This document shows positions 32,122 through 44,100 of a stretch of DNA of 64,000 nucleotides, piece by piece. A program made the translations under genes and the position numbers. The DNA lies in contig NW_006768850.1 in the NCBI RefSeq assembly GCF_000204055.1, positions 101,426 through 165,425 of the forward strand, written 5' to 3'. The notes beneath the pieces were generated by a model. It searched no databases. It had not been told where the DNA came from and saw nothing but the letters and a program-made list of their open reading frames with translations. Origin of the DNA: Melampsora larici-populina 98AG31. Lineage: Eukaryota; Basidiomycota; Pucciniomycetes; Pucciniales; Melampsoraceae. The first letter of the stretch is position 1. Each line of letters opens with the position of its first letter.

Positions 32122-34604
32122 CCTTTGGTAAGCTAATTCCTTTGCATCTAGTTCGGTTACTGGCACCATTTCAACGGTCATCCAATGCAAGCATCGCTTG
32201 TGGTACGCGGCTCTGAGTGCAGATGCTTCTTTATCCGCCTTGACCTTTTCAGAAGACCTCTTCTTTGTCTTAGGTTTAATCGGTGCTGGCGTACGAGCAA
32301 GTTCCGGATGGATGGGTGCCTTCAACTTCAAATCGATCGCTTTCTGTGCACGAGTCTCCGCGGCTTCCTTTTTTTTCTCGATCACCTCAGCCTGTCTTCT
32401 TCGATAATCAATCACCTCATCTCGACATTTCCATTGTTTGATGTACTCAAACACTGCCTTTACTCCTCCTTTTATGATATCACCACCCATTGCAGCTTTG
32501 ATATCTTCCTCACAGGTAATTTCATCAAGAGATTGAACTATATCTGTGGCGCGATCGAGTCCAAAATAGTCTGAGCTGAAACAGTAATCGTCATCTCCGT
32601 ATATGTATTTGTGAAATAAATCGTCTTCGAATACTAGTTCATCTGTGAGCTCCTCCAATCGACTGTCTAAAATATTACTTCTCTTTTTAGTAGCCTTTGT
32701 TTTCACGCTACTATCCACAATGTTCTCTTCAAGTTTTTCTGTGTTAGGATCTAAGAAGCCATCCACACTAAAAACATCTTCCATTGCCTGACAATAATTT
32801 GACTTGGTCAATCTGGGCATGTTATGAACTAGCATATCAGAAGCTTCTGAGTCACAATTAGAGCACTTGCAATCTTGAAACTCTGCAGCTTTTTCGCGTG
32901 CTTGTTCAGCAAGAACTTGTGGGTCATTTTTTTTAAAAGGGATCACACCGATTCTGAGTATTTCACACAAGAAACCAAAAAGATTAGATACATATCAAGA
33001 GTTTCAAAGGCTAAGAAAAGCTCACGTGTTTCCAAGAGAGAGAGCTACCCTGAGACATATAGGTGTTATAGCGAAGGCATCCATGAGGTCGTCATCTTTC
33101 ATTTCTTTCTTATTGTCAATATTATCAATATCATTAGTTCTGTTTCTCCGATTTGCTTCCACAAGGTGAATTGCTAGTCCAGTTCCGCTGCCCCGTCCAC
33201 ACCGACCAAAAAGTTGAGCAAGTTCGGGAAGGCCCATACGTCCCATGACAATGACTTTCATGACTGTAGGCCAATCCTGACCCAGACCAAGGGCATTGGT
33301 ACAAGAAATGATCAGAAAGGCATCCTTGGTATACCCTTCAATTGTCCGAAGCTTCTCTTTACGTCCAGTACAGGAGTGATACCTGCGAATCAAGGTACTA
33401 TCAGGATCACACTCGCCTTTTGGAGTTCCTCTAGCGTCATTGACCACTTCCATCACTGTTCCTGTGGCATTCCTTGATCCAGAGTAGATCAGCGACTTCA
33501 CCAGTTGATTATCAGGTACAAATTCTTTCCTAGAATAAAGCGCTCGTAAAGCTTTGGTCAACGCAGTTCCTGAGGGTATTTTGATGCGGATGATACGAAT
33601 GTTGGACCGACTGAGTTCCCCTTGCACAATCTTGAGATTACGTTCTTTGATACTCAAGCTTGATAGAATTGAAGAAAAGGGTCCTGGTGCACACGTCACG
33701 GACATCATCAGAAGTGGGATCTTATTTGTTGCTAGGAACCGAAGACAGAGATTGCCATAAGACGGCCGAAATTGACCACCGTCCTGTTGACGCATGAAGG
33801 CATTACACTGGCTTGCTCACCCACTTTGCACCAGCCCCCACCAATATATCATGTGTGCTTCGTTGATCACCTTCAGAACTAGGTGGTCCTGAAACCACGT
33901 GCTGAAATATAATATCTCAAAGAGCTTGTTATTTAGAAATATCTCGGGGCTCTGTGGAGTTCTATAATCAGCTGACATTGTAGATGTGTGATTTTTAAAG
34001 AATACTACTTACAACATAGATCACACTATAAAACCCAGCCATAATCTTCAGAACCACCGCTTCTGACATGTTTTCCTTTGTGAGATTCGCGCCCTTGATT
34101 GACCATCTCTTTTTCTCAGCAACCTACAGGCAAAACATACATCAACACCTTGGACTTGAGAAAGATTGGGATTGAACATACCTGATTGTCACCCAAGGCA
34201 TCTAAGGGGTTTATCACGATACATACAGGGTGTTTTTTTTTGGGAAACAGATCCATGAACATCTCAGCAATTCGAGTCTTTCCATAGCCTGTACCGGCCA
34301 ACACAAATGTGTCAAGACCTCTGACCAAAGCCACCACTGCTTCAACTTGTAGTTTTTTTGCTTTTGTTTTGTATTTCTTGAAATGATTATCCTCAATGAG
34401 CTTAGACAGCTGGTCGTCTGTCAAGGCTAAAATTTCGGGTGAAAGAGCAACTTTGGATCTAATTTGTTTCGTCAATGCGGTAGCAGGCAGAGGCGTGAGG
34501 TTTCCCGACGAACGAAGCGCGCGCTTTTTAGCTGGATGGGTGATGTCGGCGCTGTGAAGTGTCCTTTTTAGCGGAGATTCAGAAGTGAGCATTTCGGTCA
34601 TCAT
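31999..34604 (-). pseudogene. RecQ-like superfamily 2 helicase, damaged
   Basis: Start ATG at 34604. Exon 34182-34604 holds the Walker A motif 'LAGTGYGKTRIAEMF' and motif Ia 'VINPLDALGDNQ'. The next exon reads 'VAEKKRWSIKGANLTKENM'. Motif II follows as 'KVINEAHMIYWWG', with Asn replacing the first Asp of DEAH, then a TGA at 33819-33817, one C-to-T step from CGA. Further on come 'QFRPSYGNLCLRFL' (RecQ motif III region), 'YHSCTGRKEK', 'ALGLGQDWPTV' (motif V) and 'QLFGRCGRGSG' (motif VI). The C-terminal exon (31999 to about 32960) has a Cys cluster 'CKCSNCDS' and a charged helical tail overlapping the 3' end of the DUF6589 gene. RecQ enzymes unwind DNA 3' to 5'. This copy is probably inactive, and the pairing with DUF6589 suggests one former mobile unit (inference). 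Confidence 0.75.
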
Positions 34605-35073
34605 GCTGATTATCAGACAATCACGATGAGAGAGAGAGCCTTCAGGATTACAATGATCTATTTGTGTAATTTGCTTGCGTTGAAAATTAAAGAATCTGAA
34701 TGGTACAAGCTGTCCACCTCACTCGCAAGGTCTCTTCTCAGCAATTTTTTCCATCTCTCTGCCAATTTTTCTCTTTATGGGAAAAGAGAGAGAGAGACTC
34801 TCTCAGTGTCCAAAACGTTTGGTCTGTCAGAATTTCACCGCAGTCATGAGAATGAGCATCCAATAAGTTACATTGGTTTGCTCGACCACAAGAGCACTCA
34901 TCCAAATCAGCAAGACCATATCACCACATAGGCTTATGTACAAGATGAAGGAGATCAGTTTGGTCTATTCATATCTCATGATTGATTGAGTGAGTTAGAC
35001 GCTATTGTCAATTTTGTCCAAATATCACGGAAAACTCCAAATTTGGAATTGGCATCACGCCAAAGATTGCCGA
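34605..35073. other. Intergenic stretch, includes GA-rich patch
   Basis: GAGAGAGA runs at about 34627 and 34788. No gene recognised. The 5' region of the helicase lies here. Confidence 0.5.
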
Positions 35074-35138
35074 TAAGTCGTAAGTCCCTCCTCCGCGAGC
35101 TCCCCCGGGACGCGCGCGCTTTGAGGAGGGACTTAGTT
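35074..35138. repeat. Left arm of a palindromic repeat split by a MITE
   Basis: AAGTCCCTCCTC ... GAGGAGGGACTTAG forms a hairpin with GC-rich loop (CGCGAG...GCGCGCGC). Read inverted, the block at 35934-35992 is a diverged copy, and both face the MITE at 35168-35928. Confidence 0.6.
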
Positions 35139-35167
35139 AAGTTAGTCAAAAGTCTGATCTACCCTTA

Positions 35168-35928
35168 GAGCATCTCCTATCGTCTCGGTAAACGGCTTCG
35201 GTACGGTAAATTTTACCGTACCGAGGGTCAAAACTCCCAATCGTGTCAAAATCATGCATCGGTACCCACAGAATCTGTAGAAATTCTGTAGAGGTCCAGT
35301 AAATTTGCTGGACCTCTACCGATTCTGCAGAGGTCGGTATCTGCAAATCTGCTCGACGTCTACCGAGCCAATCCTACAACTCATCCTCAAATCAGTCCCA
35401 CTCTATCCCACTACACCTGTATCACCATCAAACACCAATTTCATCTTGTAAATTCTCCGTTTTCTGTGATCAATGGTTTTCAAATGGTCATATAGATAAC
35501 TTGGCTGTTCTCTAATTGATCTTTTTCTAATTGATCTTTTTCTAATCGATCGTTTTTTGATTGACTTTTTTCAATCGTTTGTTTTCAGCTCGTTTGATTT
35601 CAGCTCGATTGTTTTCAGCTCGATTGTTTTCAAGTCAATTGTTATGAAGTCAATCATCTTGTTTTCAAAGTGATTGTTCTGAAATCAATTGTCTTTGCAA
35701 ACTGATTGTGCTCGGATGGATTGTTGCGTGATAGAACATGAGATTTGCAGTTTTTTTTACCGAACATACGATAGTGGCAATGAGGTGTTTCTGTACAGTA
35801 TGTACTGTACTTTGTTTGATATAATGCAACGATAGTGGATTTCCACCGTTCTGTATCAAGTGATACCGTACCGAGTCAGTATGTACAGAAAATTTACAGA
35901 AAATTTACTCGAACGATAGGAGATGCTC
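35168..35928. mobile_element. PIF/Harbinger-like MITE, 761 bp
   Basis: Termini GAGCATCTCCTATCGT and ACGATAGGAGATGCTC are perfect inverted repeats. GAGCATCTCC is the common start of Harbinger-type MITEs. The flanks TTA and TCA could be a 3-bp TWA-type duplication with one change. It has CGGTACGG-type subterminal motifs, TTGTTTTCAGCTCGATTG-like repeats (35565-35660) and no coding capacity. Confidence 0.7.
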
Positions 35929-35933
35929 TCAGC

Positions 35934-35992
35934 TTAACAAAGCCCTTCTCTGCGCGGCCGCGTCCGCGCCCTCGCAGGGGGGCTTATGACTA
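35934..35992. repeat. Right arm of the split palindromic repeat
   Basis: CTTAACAAAGCCCTTCTC...GGGGGGCTTATGACTAA, the diverged inverse of 35074-35138. Confidence 0.55.
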
Positions 35993-36158
35993 ATAGTGAA
36001 CTTCTGGCGTGGTGACTCTAAGCGTTAAGTCCTCTTAAGTCGATTTTTGATCTTTCCCGCTTTCCTCACAAATAAACCACACTTTACCTTGCAATGAAAT
36101 TTGTTCAAAATTGTTTTCTACATGTTCTCATAGCCTAACATCATTGGCAGTCTGAGTG

Positions 36159-37609
36159 ATGCGGCCAAAAAAGATGTTTGAAGCTTTTTGCTAAGCCCGC
36201 CTGTACAGCGGTCTTTTATCTACTGGGCTGACATCACGACACGTTCTTGCACTTTCAAAGGTCTTCCATTGAACGATATACGATCACTTGCTTCAGTCAA
36301 TCGTTCATTCAATCAAATGTTCTCTCCTTATCTTTTCCAGGTAATGTCTTTTCCGTATCATTATGTTATTCTCATGATTCAGTAACCAATGGGACAATTT
36401 CGATCTCTGTTCCAGTGTATCGATTTTCAAGGATTTGCGGCAGACAAATTAAAGCTGCTATTTCAAGGAATCATCAAAAGACATTCAGAGCATTTCAGAG
36501 AAATCCGGTCAAGATTCTCATATCCTAATGAGCCAGATAAAATCCGGTCAAGATTCTCACATTGTAATGAGCCAGATGGGAATCCCAAGTCGCGAACCGA
36601 CCTTTTAATCGAAATCTTGGAAACTTCTCCTCATCTTACCAATATCGACATCGATCTTGATCCAGAGCCTCACCTACATGCTACAAGTCGGGATGTGTTC
36701 TACTTCCTAAACTGGCAAAGCTCTACAACGGCGAATAAGATTTCAATGTCATCTATTAAATCTATCTCTCAACTTAAATCCCTTACTCACCTTTCAATAT
36801 CATCTCCTTCTCCACGACCACCTTACGCAGAGGACTTCTTAGCAGAGATTCTCTCTGACCTGTCTCAACTCCAGAGTTTTGCTTGTTCGAGTATCGATGC
36901 CACTCATCCGAAGCCTTTGGATAACCAACAAACTTGCCGATCTCCACTTGGAATTCATCTCGCGTTGCTTACTGATCTTGTTGAATTGGAGTTGAAAGAC
37001 GCAAAATGCTTTGATGCCAGCTGGATTCAACTTGATTGGAAAAGCTCGTTGAAGGCATTATCATTGGAAGGCTGTGATCGAGTCTCATTATCAGGCTTAA
37101 ATGGCTTTCTTGAACTTTTCAAAGCAACCTTGAAGACACTTACATTTGTTGAGGCTTTGGGTTATGAGCAAGATACTTGGAATCGGTACATCTTTGAAGA
37201 TAATACATTTCGATTTGGATTGCCTGAACTGACCAATTTAGAAATCATAAGTAAATCACCCATTGCATTCTCAAGAGCTTTCCAAAACTCGAAACAACTT
37301 TCATGGCTTTCCTCGGGTAACTATCCACTTCAGGAACGTCGAGATTTGGAAAATTTAATCAGTGATCGACTTTGGCCTAACCTGAAAAAGTTGGAGATCA
37401 ATAGTCATAGTTTTTCCTTTCGTAGAGCGGTTGAAGGTATAACTGACTTGTGTCAAGGATATTCAATTGAGATAGTTTTTAATGTGGATTTTTATAATGA
37501 TGAGGATGAGATACCGCTTGACACTGGTATTGTTAGCACATACGAAGTAGAGCCTGAGGGATATATGTACGGGACCGGGTCGCATGGTGGAGATTGGGGT
37601 TCATGGTGA
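36159..37609 (+). CDS. F-box protein with leucine-rich-repeat-like C-terminus; start region damaged
   Basis: Exon 1 ends at 36340 and exon 2 runs 36416-37609, with a GT-AG intron of 75 bases. The F-box is seen in 'GLPLNDIRSLASVNRSFNQM' followed by 'SPYLFQ'. The remaining 400 residues contain irregular Leu-rich repeats ('LTDLVELELKDAKCF', 'LKALSLEGCDRVSLSGL', 'LKTLTFVEALG', 'LPELTNLEIISKS') and an acidic tail. Such proteins recruit substrates to SCF ubiquitin ligases. The frame has a stop at 36179 and no in-frame ATG after it. An ATG at 36159 opens 'MRPKKMFEAF' in another frame, so one missing base in the T run near 36186 would join them. Either the gene is inactivated by that frameshift or there is a sequence error. 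The repeated 'KIRSRFS' motif at 36520-36570 is a local 33-base duplication. Confidence 0.75.
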
Positions 37610-39125
37610 GGATTGGGATTTGTATGGGGTCTGGGACTGAAATCATAATTCTGTATATGGCTTTTTACCTGAGGGGTTTCTTAACGCCACCCATGGAAAG
37701 TTGCTAATCCACAAGAGGGGATTGAGACATACTGGGGGGAGTGGGTTTATGATCCCATTGGTGTGACACTTGTACTTACATATATGTGATTTGTGCCTCA
37801 AGCATAGTCGAGGTGCTTGTGAGCAGTAGGCATCAGTCCTCACTTAGCAATCTATCTATCTAGTTAGACTGAAGACCCTCCCAAACTTAACTAAGTCCCA
37901 ACCTGGACCTAATCACCAACTCCAGGACACCCTCCAGGCTTTCTTGCTTCTCACTCTTGAGTCCCATTCCTAACAGCCTAGGTGGTGCCTGGGTAAGTTT
38001 TGATAGAAGTGTTGTAGCCATAGATTTGTGAAAGGTGGAAAAGTGTTGTTTGTGTGGCTTGCAGTTGTGCAAATTGCTTTTGGTTTTTGAATTGGGTAGG
38101 CTTTGGATGTATCAAGAACACCTCTCACTGGTCTAATTCTAGTGATTGTTGTTGCAAAGCAAAGCAAACAACCAGTTTTTGTAGCTGGCTTTGATTTAGC
38201 AATTGATGAAGAGCATTCCTCAGCATTCCTAAAGAATCAAATCACAACTCAATGGACTCAGAAACTGGTTGGTTGGTTTTTTGCCCAACCCTTATTCTCA
38301 AAATGCCTGATGGCAAAAAGACAGGAAGAAATACAATCATAGAAGTCTAGAAGGCAAGAAGGAGAACAGCCAAAGGGGTGCATCAGTAGCTAAAGGCTAT
38401 TCTGTACTACACTCCCCCCTGCCAAACCAAATTTTGTTCTTGAGCTGCCCTTTCTATGCCCTAGCCAAACAATCCTTGCAAACCAAATCCTGGACACTGA
38501 TAGTCAAAGACAGACATCAAAAACATCCTCAAACACCAACCAAGCTCTCATATCATAAACCAAAAACCACCAAATCAAATATCCAAGGACTGAACCAAAT
38601 GCTCCATAGACACCAAAGCCGGCAATACCCCCCAAGACCCCCATACCAGTACCTAAATTGGATGTTTCAGTAATTGTCTGCTGACATTGGTTGAGATGAT
38701 TGGTTTGGTTTGACTGTTAGGTTGAAGAAGACAATGATGACAAGAGTAGAAAGGATGATGAGATGGGATTAGGGAGAAGGTACTTACAATTTAGTGATAT
38801 GAAAAAGTTTAATGAAGTTCTGTAGATAAAGTGGATTGGTAAGTAAGAAACATGGATGTATCAACTTACGAAAACTTAGTACAAAATCAAGGAAATTTGA
38901 ATGGTTTGGGCAAATTCCAAGGCTGAAAGCCTAGGGTGATAATATTGCTTCATAAAGAGAAGTTACCCTATGGGGTGGCTGGCAGATGCATAAAAAATTA
39001 TGAAAAAATCTTGATAAAAGCTTGTCTTGAACATAATAAATAACTTGTTTTGAACATAGTAAATACATTTTTGATAATGAAACAACAATTATTAAAACTC
39101 ACAGAGACTATACCCTTCAAAGAAA
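37610..39125. other. Intergenic stretch without a supported gene
   Basis: Begins with the likely 3' untranslated region of the F-box gene. Short frames only, and no recognised repeat before the Gypsy target site at 39126. Confidence 0.55.
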
Positions 39126-39130
39126 GTTAC

Positions 39131-39309
39131 TGTTACGAGTCCGTCTGTGAAAGGTCTAACACATACATATCACAGATTGAACACTATATTGTATACACAC
39201 CACTAGCTAGATGTTGTTCCTTTTCCTTCATACAACAATCTCATAAAAGGACTAGACAGTATCAGGATTCCTCACTCCAGTCCCAAAGACCCAACCCTGA
39301 GCCTTAACA
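39131..39309 (+). repeat. Gypsy 5' LTR
   Basis: Starts TGTTACGAGTCCGTCTGTG and ends GAGCCTTAACA. Preceded by GTTAC. Confidence 0.95.
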
Positions 39310-39494
39310 TATTGTCGTATCTCTATCGACGGACTGAGGACATAAATTGCAAGAATCGAAAAGAAGAACGAACGTTTAGAAGAAAGAAAAACAAGATTAG
39401 AATCAGAACTAAGATTAGAATTAGAAAGAAATTCAAGATTTAGACTGCATATCATTGCCGCAAGATCCCCCCGCAACCTTATTTGCTTACTTAA

Positions 39495-41106
39495 TTGAAC
39501 ACCTGCATCACATTGCCCACATTTAGATCACCCAGTCACGGGGAAGACGATTCCGAACCCGAAACGCCCACTCTGTTTGTAGACGCCGACGAATTTACCG
39601 GAACACTCATCATCACTGAACCATCTAGCCGCGTTAACCCCGATCTGATGGAAGAATTACAACGTCAACTGACTGAACTCACAAATTCGGTCCAGGAAGA
39701 ACGTCGACTACGCCTTGAGGCTGAAGTTTAAATGTTGAATGCCGAGGCCAGGCTCGCTGCAATTGAGGCAACCCAGACCACTGACGCAGCCAACCAGGCA
39801 CCTCAAACCCAACCCTGGGCCAGCAACGCAGGTGTTGCGTGTTGCGCTGCGCCTGCATTGCGGTTTTTCTGACCGCAGCGCAACATAGAATCAAATTCTA
39901 GGTTGCGGCCTGACCCGCAGCGCAACATCATTTGTCAAATCGATGGATTTTTTGGGCCGCAACAACATTTGTTGCGTTGCTGCCCAAAAAAAATCACAGT
40001 TCGGCGTTTTTTTGGCGCTGTTGCGCCTGTTGCATTGCGCGACGGTCAAGGCGCCGCGCAACCTGACCTCACCTTTTGTTGTTGCGGTACTTACCGCAGC
40101 GCAGCATGTAATGCAGGTTTGTGCTGCGTGTTGCGGAGCAACGCACCAAAAAACACTCGTGTTGCGGTGCGTTGCGTTGCTGGCACAGGGTTGTCAAACC
40201 CCTGCTCAGACCTCCGAACCTGCTTTCGAGACTGCCGCGCAACCTGCGATGCCCGCTGCTACCCCTAGAGGACCAAAGGTCTCTGTCCCGGATAAATTTA
40301 ATGGGACTAGGGGCGGGCCGGCTGAAGTTTTTGCCAGCCAGATTCAGCTTTATATGCTAGCCCACCCTTATTTGTTTACCAACGACCGTAGCAAAGTCGT
40401 GTTTGCTCTTTCCTACTTAACCGGTGCCGCAAGCAGCTGGGCCCAGCCCCTCACCCTTGAACTTTTTGACGCCAACACGAGCCACACTGTCACCTTCAAT
40501 CGCTTCGTGACCAACTTTAAAGCAATGTACTTCGACTCCGAAAAGAAGTCAAAGGCAGAGCGAGCCATCAGAACGCTTACGCAGAAGACGTCAGTAGCAG
40601 CCTATACTCACGAGTTTAACATTCACGCGTCAGCCACGGGTTGGGAAACCTCTACACTTGTCAGTCAATACGAACAAGGATTGAAAAGAGAAATCCGGGT
40701 GGCTATGGCTATGATGCAAGAAGAGTTCAGTAGCATTGAACAGATTGCAAACATGGCTATTAAGATTGACAGCAAGATACACGGTGTAGCCAACTCGTCC
40801 ACGGTCACATTTCACACACCCGACCCTAATGCTATGGACGTATCTTCAGGTTTTGTTTGGTTGTCAGAAGAGGAGAAGGCCAGGCGCATGAGATCCGGTT
40901 TATGCTTTAAATGTAATCAACAGGGTCATCGGGCGAATGAATGCTCTAGTAGAAGAACTGATAAAGGAAAGGATAGAGGAGGTTATAAAGCCCGTATCGC
41001 GGAATTAGAATTTAAACTAAGTGCGTTAGGAAGTAAAAGCGATGGAGATGTGATTACTACAACTAGTTGTGCTGAATCGTCAAAAAATGGCAGTGCTCAG
41101 GCCTGA
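39495..41106 (+). pseudogene. Gypsy Gag, interrupted by a stop and an insertion
   Basis: The N-terminal part (about 39545-39728, acidic, then 'MEELQRQLTELTNSVQEER', a coiled coil) ends at a TAA (39729-39731), which continues in frame as 'MLNAEARLAAIEATQ' and is one C-to-T step from CAA. A GC-rich insertion (39830-40187) follows. The capsid-like core then reads 'VSVPDKFNGTRGGPAEVFAS', 'SYLTGAASSWAQPL', 'FKAMYFDSEKKSKAERAI' and 'SQYEQGLKREIRVAM', followed by a CCHC zinc knuckle 'CFKCNQQGHRANEC'. It ends at 41106. It would form the virus-like particle shell and bind RNA. Confidence 0.85.
39826..40187. mobile_element. TTGCG-rich insertion inside gag
   Basis: The block is packed with GTTGCG, CCGCAGCGCAAC and related inverted motifs. 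It is bounded by GCCAGCAACGC on the left and GCGTTGCTGGC on the right, perfect 11-bp inverted termini. The composition contrasts sharply with gag on both sides, and internal hairpins abound. It looks like a MITE that landed in gag. No clear target duplication was identified. Confidence 0.6.
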
Positions 41107-44100
41107 GCGATGTGCCTATCCTGAGCAATTGTGGGGTAATAGCTGAAATTGAACTTGGTGCAAGTAGAATCTTAACGTGCAATGCAAACGATCCACGTGT
41201 TTTCCTCCAATGTTCATTATCAACATCCCATTACCCACGCGCCACATCAACCAATCCCTTATTTCCTAACTTTCTTATCGACTCAGGTGCCACGCACGAC
41301 GTGCTGAGTGCGACTTTTGCCCAAAAGACTGGTCTTATCAACCACACAGTGTGTGCAACGCGAGTCGTGACAGGATTCGACGGTTCAAGAAGCCACACCT
41401 CTTTTGAAACCAACCTATTTCTGGACCATGACACCGAACCGACCCATTTTATCATCACGCGTATCAAAGACTCATATGACGGAATTCTCGGCATTCCATG
41501 GATCAAGAAGAACCACCGACGCATAAATTGGCAGACAGGTACAGTCAGCTCGTATCACCACAACATTGCAACTGCATCTGCAGTTTCGTCAACTCCGCAA
41601 CCACCCTCGCAAGCCCAAGGTCTGGAGCCCAGGAGGGACGCTAGGAACTTTGACGAGGGGGCCGCTGTCACAATTGATATGCATCAGCCCCCACAATGTG
41701 AGTACGATATGACCATTCCCCAGATGTTCACCAAAACAGCTAGCAAGCTTTATACTCCCCGAAATTCACAGATCCCAACGACCCCTCAAACGCTACCGAC
41801 AACAACTACCCTCAACAACCCCATTCATGTTATCAAAAACCTTCAACAGTCCAACCCACAGATTGATGAGACTCAGGAGCACGCTGCAGCTGATTCATCA
41901 GCTTCGTCTACGCCACACACAACCCCGTTTGGTCACAAAGTTGAGCCCACGAGGGACGCTAGGCACAGTGACGAGGGGATGTGTACCATTTCTGATACAT
42001 TAGCATCCCCGCAGTGTGAGTCCGCCCCAGCCCATAATCCCTTCTGTTGAAGCAGCTGGCAAGCCAGTATCTCCTCCTATATCACAGATTGACCGTATTC
42101 GAACATCGAACATCGTGAATTGTCCAAATGACCCAAGTGGCCCTTCAAGTTTGTCCTATGCAGCTGTTGCGACAGCTTTGTCCAATCCGAAAAAATCCCT
42201 TGTCGAGCCAGGATTGGAGCCGCAAGGGCACGCTAGGAAATGTGACGAGGGGGACGCTATCAAAATTGATGTGCATCAGCCCCCGCAATGTGAGTTCAAT
42301 CACGGTTTAATCCCCCATGCCATAGAAACAGCTGGCCAGCCCTTACATTTCCAAAACAGGCCCCTTATCATCGATACGGCTAAAACCTTGTGGTCGACTT
42401 TGGCCAGAATAGCTGCGGATGAGAAGGCAAAAATACCTGCCAAGACCGTCGAGGAAATGGTACCGACGTATTACCATCGTCACCTCCATCTCTTTCAGAA
42501 GTCAAAGGCCCAATGCCTACCTCCTAGACGCAAGTATGATTTCCGTGTGGATTTGGTGCCAGGTGCACAACCTCAAGCCGGTAGGATCATTCCCCTATCA
42601 CCGGCAGAGGAGACGGTCCTAGACGAAATGATCAAGACAGGTTTAGACAACGGCACCATCAGGAGGACAACATCCCCATGGGCCGCGCCAGTGCTTTTCA
42701 CCGGAAAAAAAGACGGCAATCTACGCCCATGTTTCGACTACCAAAGACTGAATGCTTTGACGGTGAAGAACCGATATCCACTGCCTCTGATGATGGACCT
42801 AGTTGATAGCCTGCTAGATGCGGATCGGTTCACCAAACTAGATATGCGCAATGCATATGGTAACCTACGCGTCGAGGAAGAATCCGAAGACATACTGGCA
42901 TTGATCTGCAAACAAGGACAGTTCGCGCCCTTAACGATGCCGTTTGGACCTACAGGAGCCCCTGGGTACTTTCAGTTTTTCATTCAAGACATCATGGTAG
43001 GACGAATAGGCAAGGACACTGCTGCGTATCTCGATGATACGATGATCTATACGAAGAAGGGAGTTCACCACGAAAGCGCGGTTGACAGCATGTTGGACAT
43101 ATTCGACAAACATCAGCTTTGGCTCAAACCCGAAAAATGCTAGTTCTCAAAATCTGAAGTTGAATACCTTGGCCTCTTAATTTCAAAGAACAAAGTCAAG
43201 ATGGACCCCGCAAAAGTGAAAGCGGTGAAGGATTGGCCAGCTCCTAAGAACACAAACAAACTCCAACGGTTCATTGGCTTTGCTAACTTTTACAGGAGGT
43301 TTATAGACCAATTCTCTAAGACAACACAACCACTTCATGACTTGACAAAGCTCAACAAACCTTATGTTTGGAATAGCGCCTACGAAACCTCTTTCGAAAA
43401 ACTCAAGACTGCATTCACGTCAGCACCCATTCTAAAAATCGCGGATCCCTACAGGCCCTTCATACTAGAATGCGATTGCTCTGATTTCGCGCTAGGCGCT
43501 ATACTTTCACAGAGATTGGATGACGATGGCGAAATTCACCCAGTGGCTTATCTATCACGGTCACTGGTACAGGCAGAAAGAAATTACGAAATCTTTGACA
43601 AAGAGCTATTGGCAATTGCAGCATCTTTCAAGGAATGGCGCCACTACCTTGAGGGCAACCCAAACCGACTCGAAGTGATAGTGTACACGGATCACCGAAA
43701 TTTGGAAACCTTCATGACTACCAAACAACTCACTCGCCGACAAGCAAGATGGGCAGAAACACTTGGCTGCTTCGACTTCGTTATTAAATTTTGACCAGGA
43801 CGGAAATCTGATAAACCCGATGCACTATCTTGGAGGCCTGATCTTAAGCCTTCAGAGGCTGAAAGACTAACATTTGGACACCTACTGAAACCCGAAAACA
43901 TTGGACCTGATACATTTACCACCGATTCAGCTAACATTGACTCATTCTTCTTAGACGAATCAATTGACTTAGAAGATGCCGAGAAGTGGTTCGAAATTGA
44001 CGTGATGGGATGCTCAGACATCGAAGCCGAGTCAGAGGAGACCGACGGAGTGCTGAGTGACATCAAGATTTTAGAATTGATACGAGAAGCCAACCCAACA

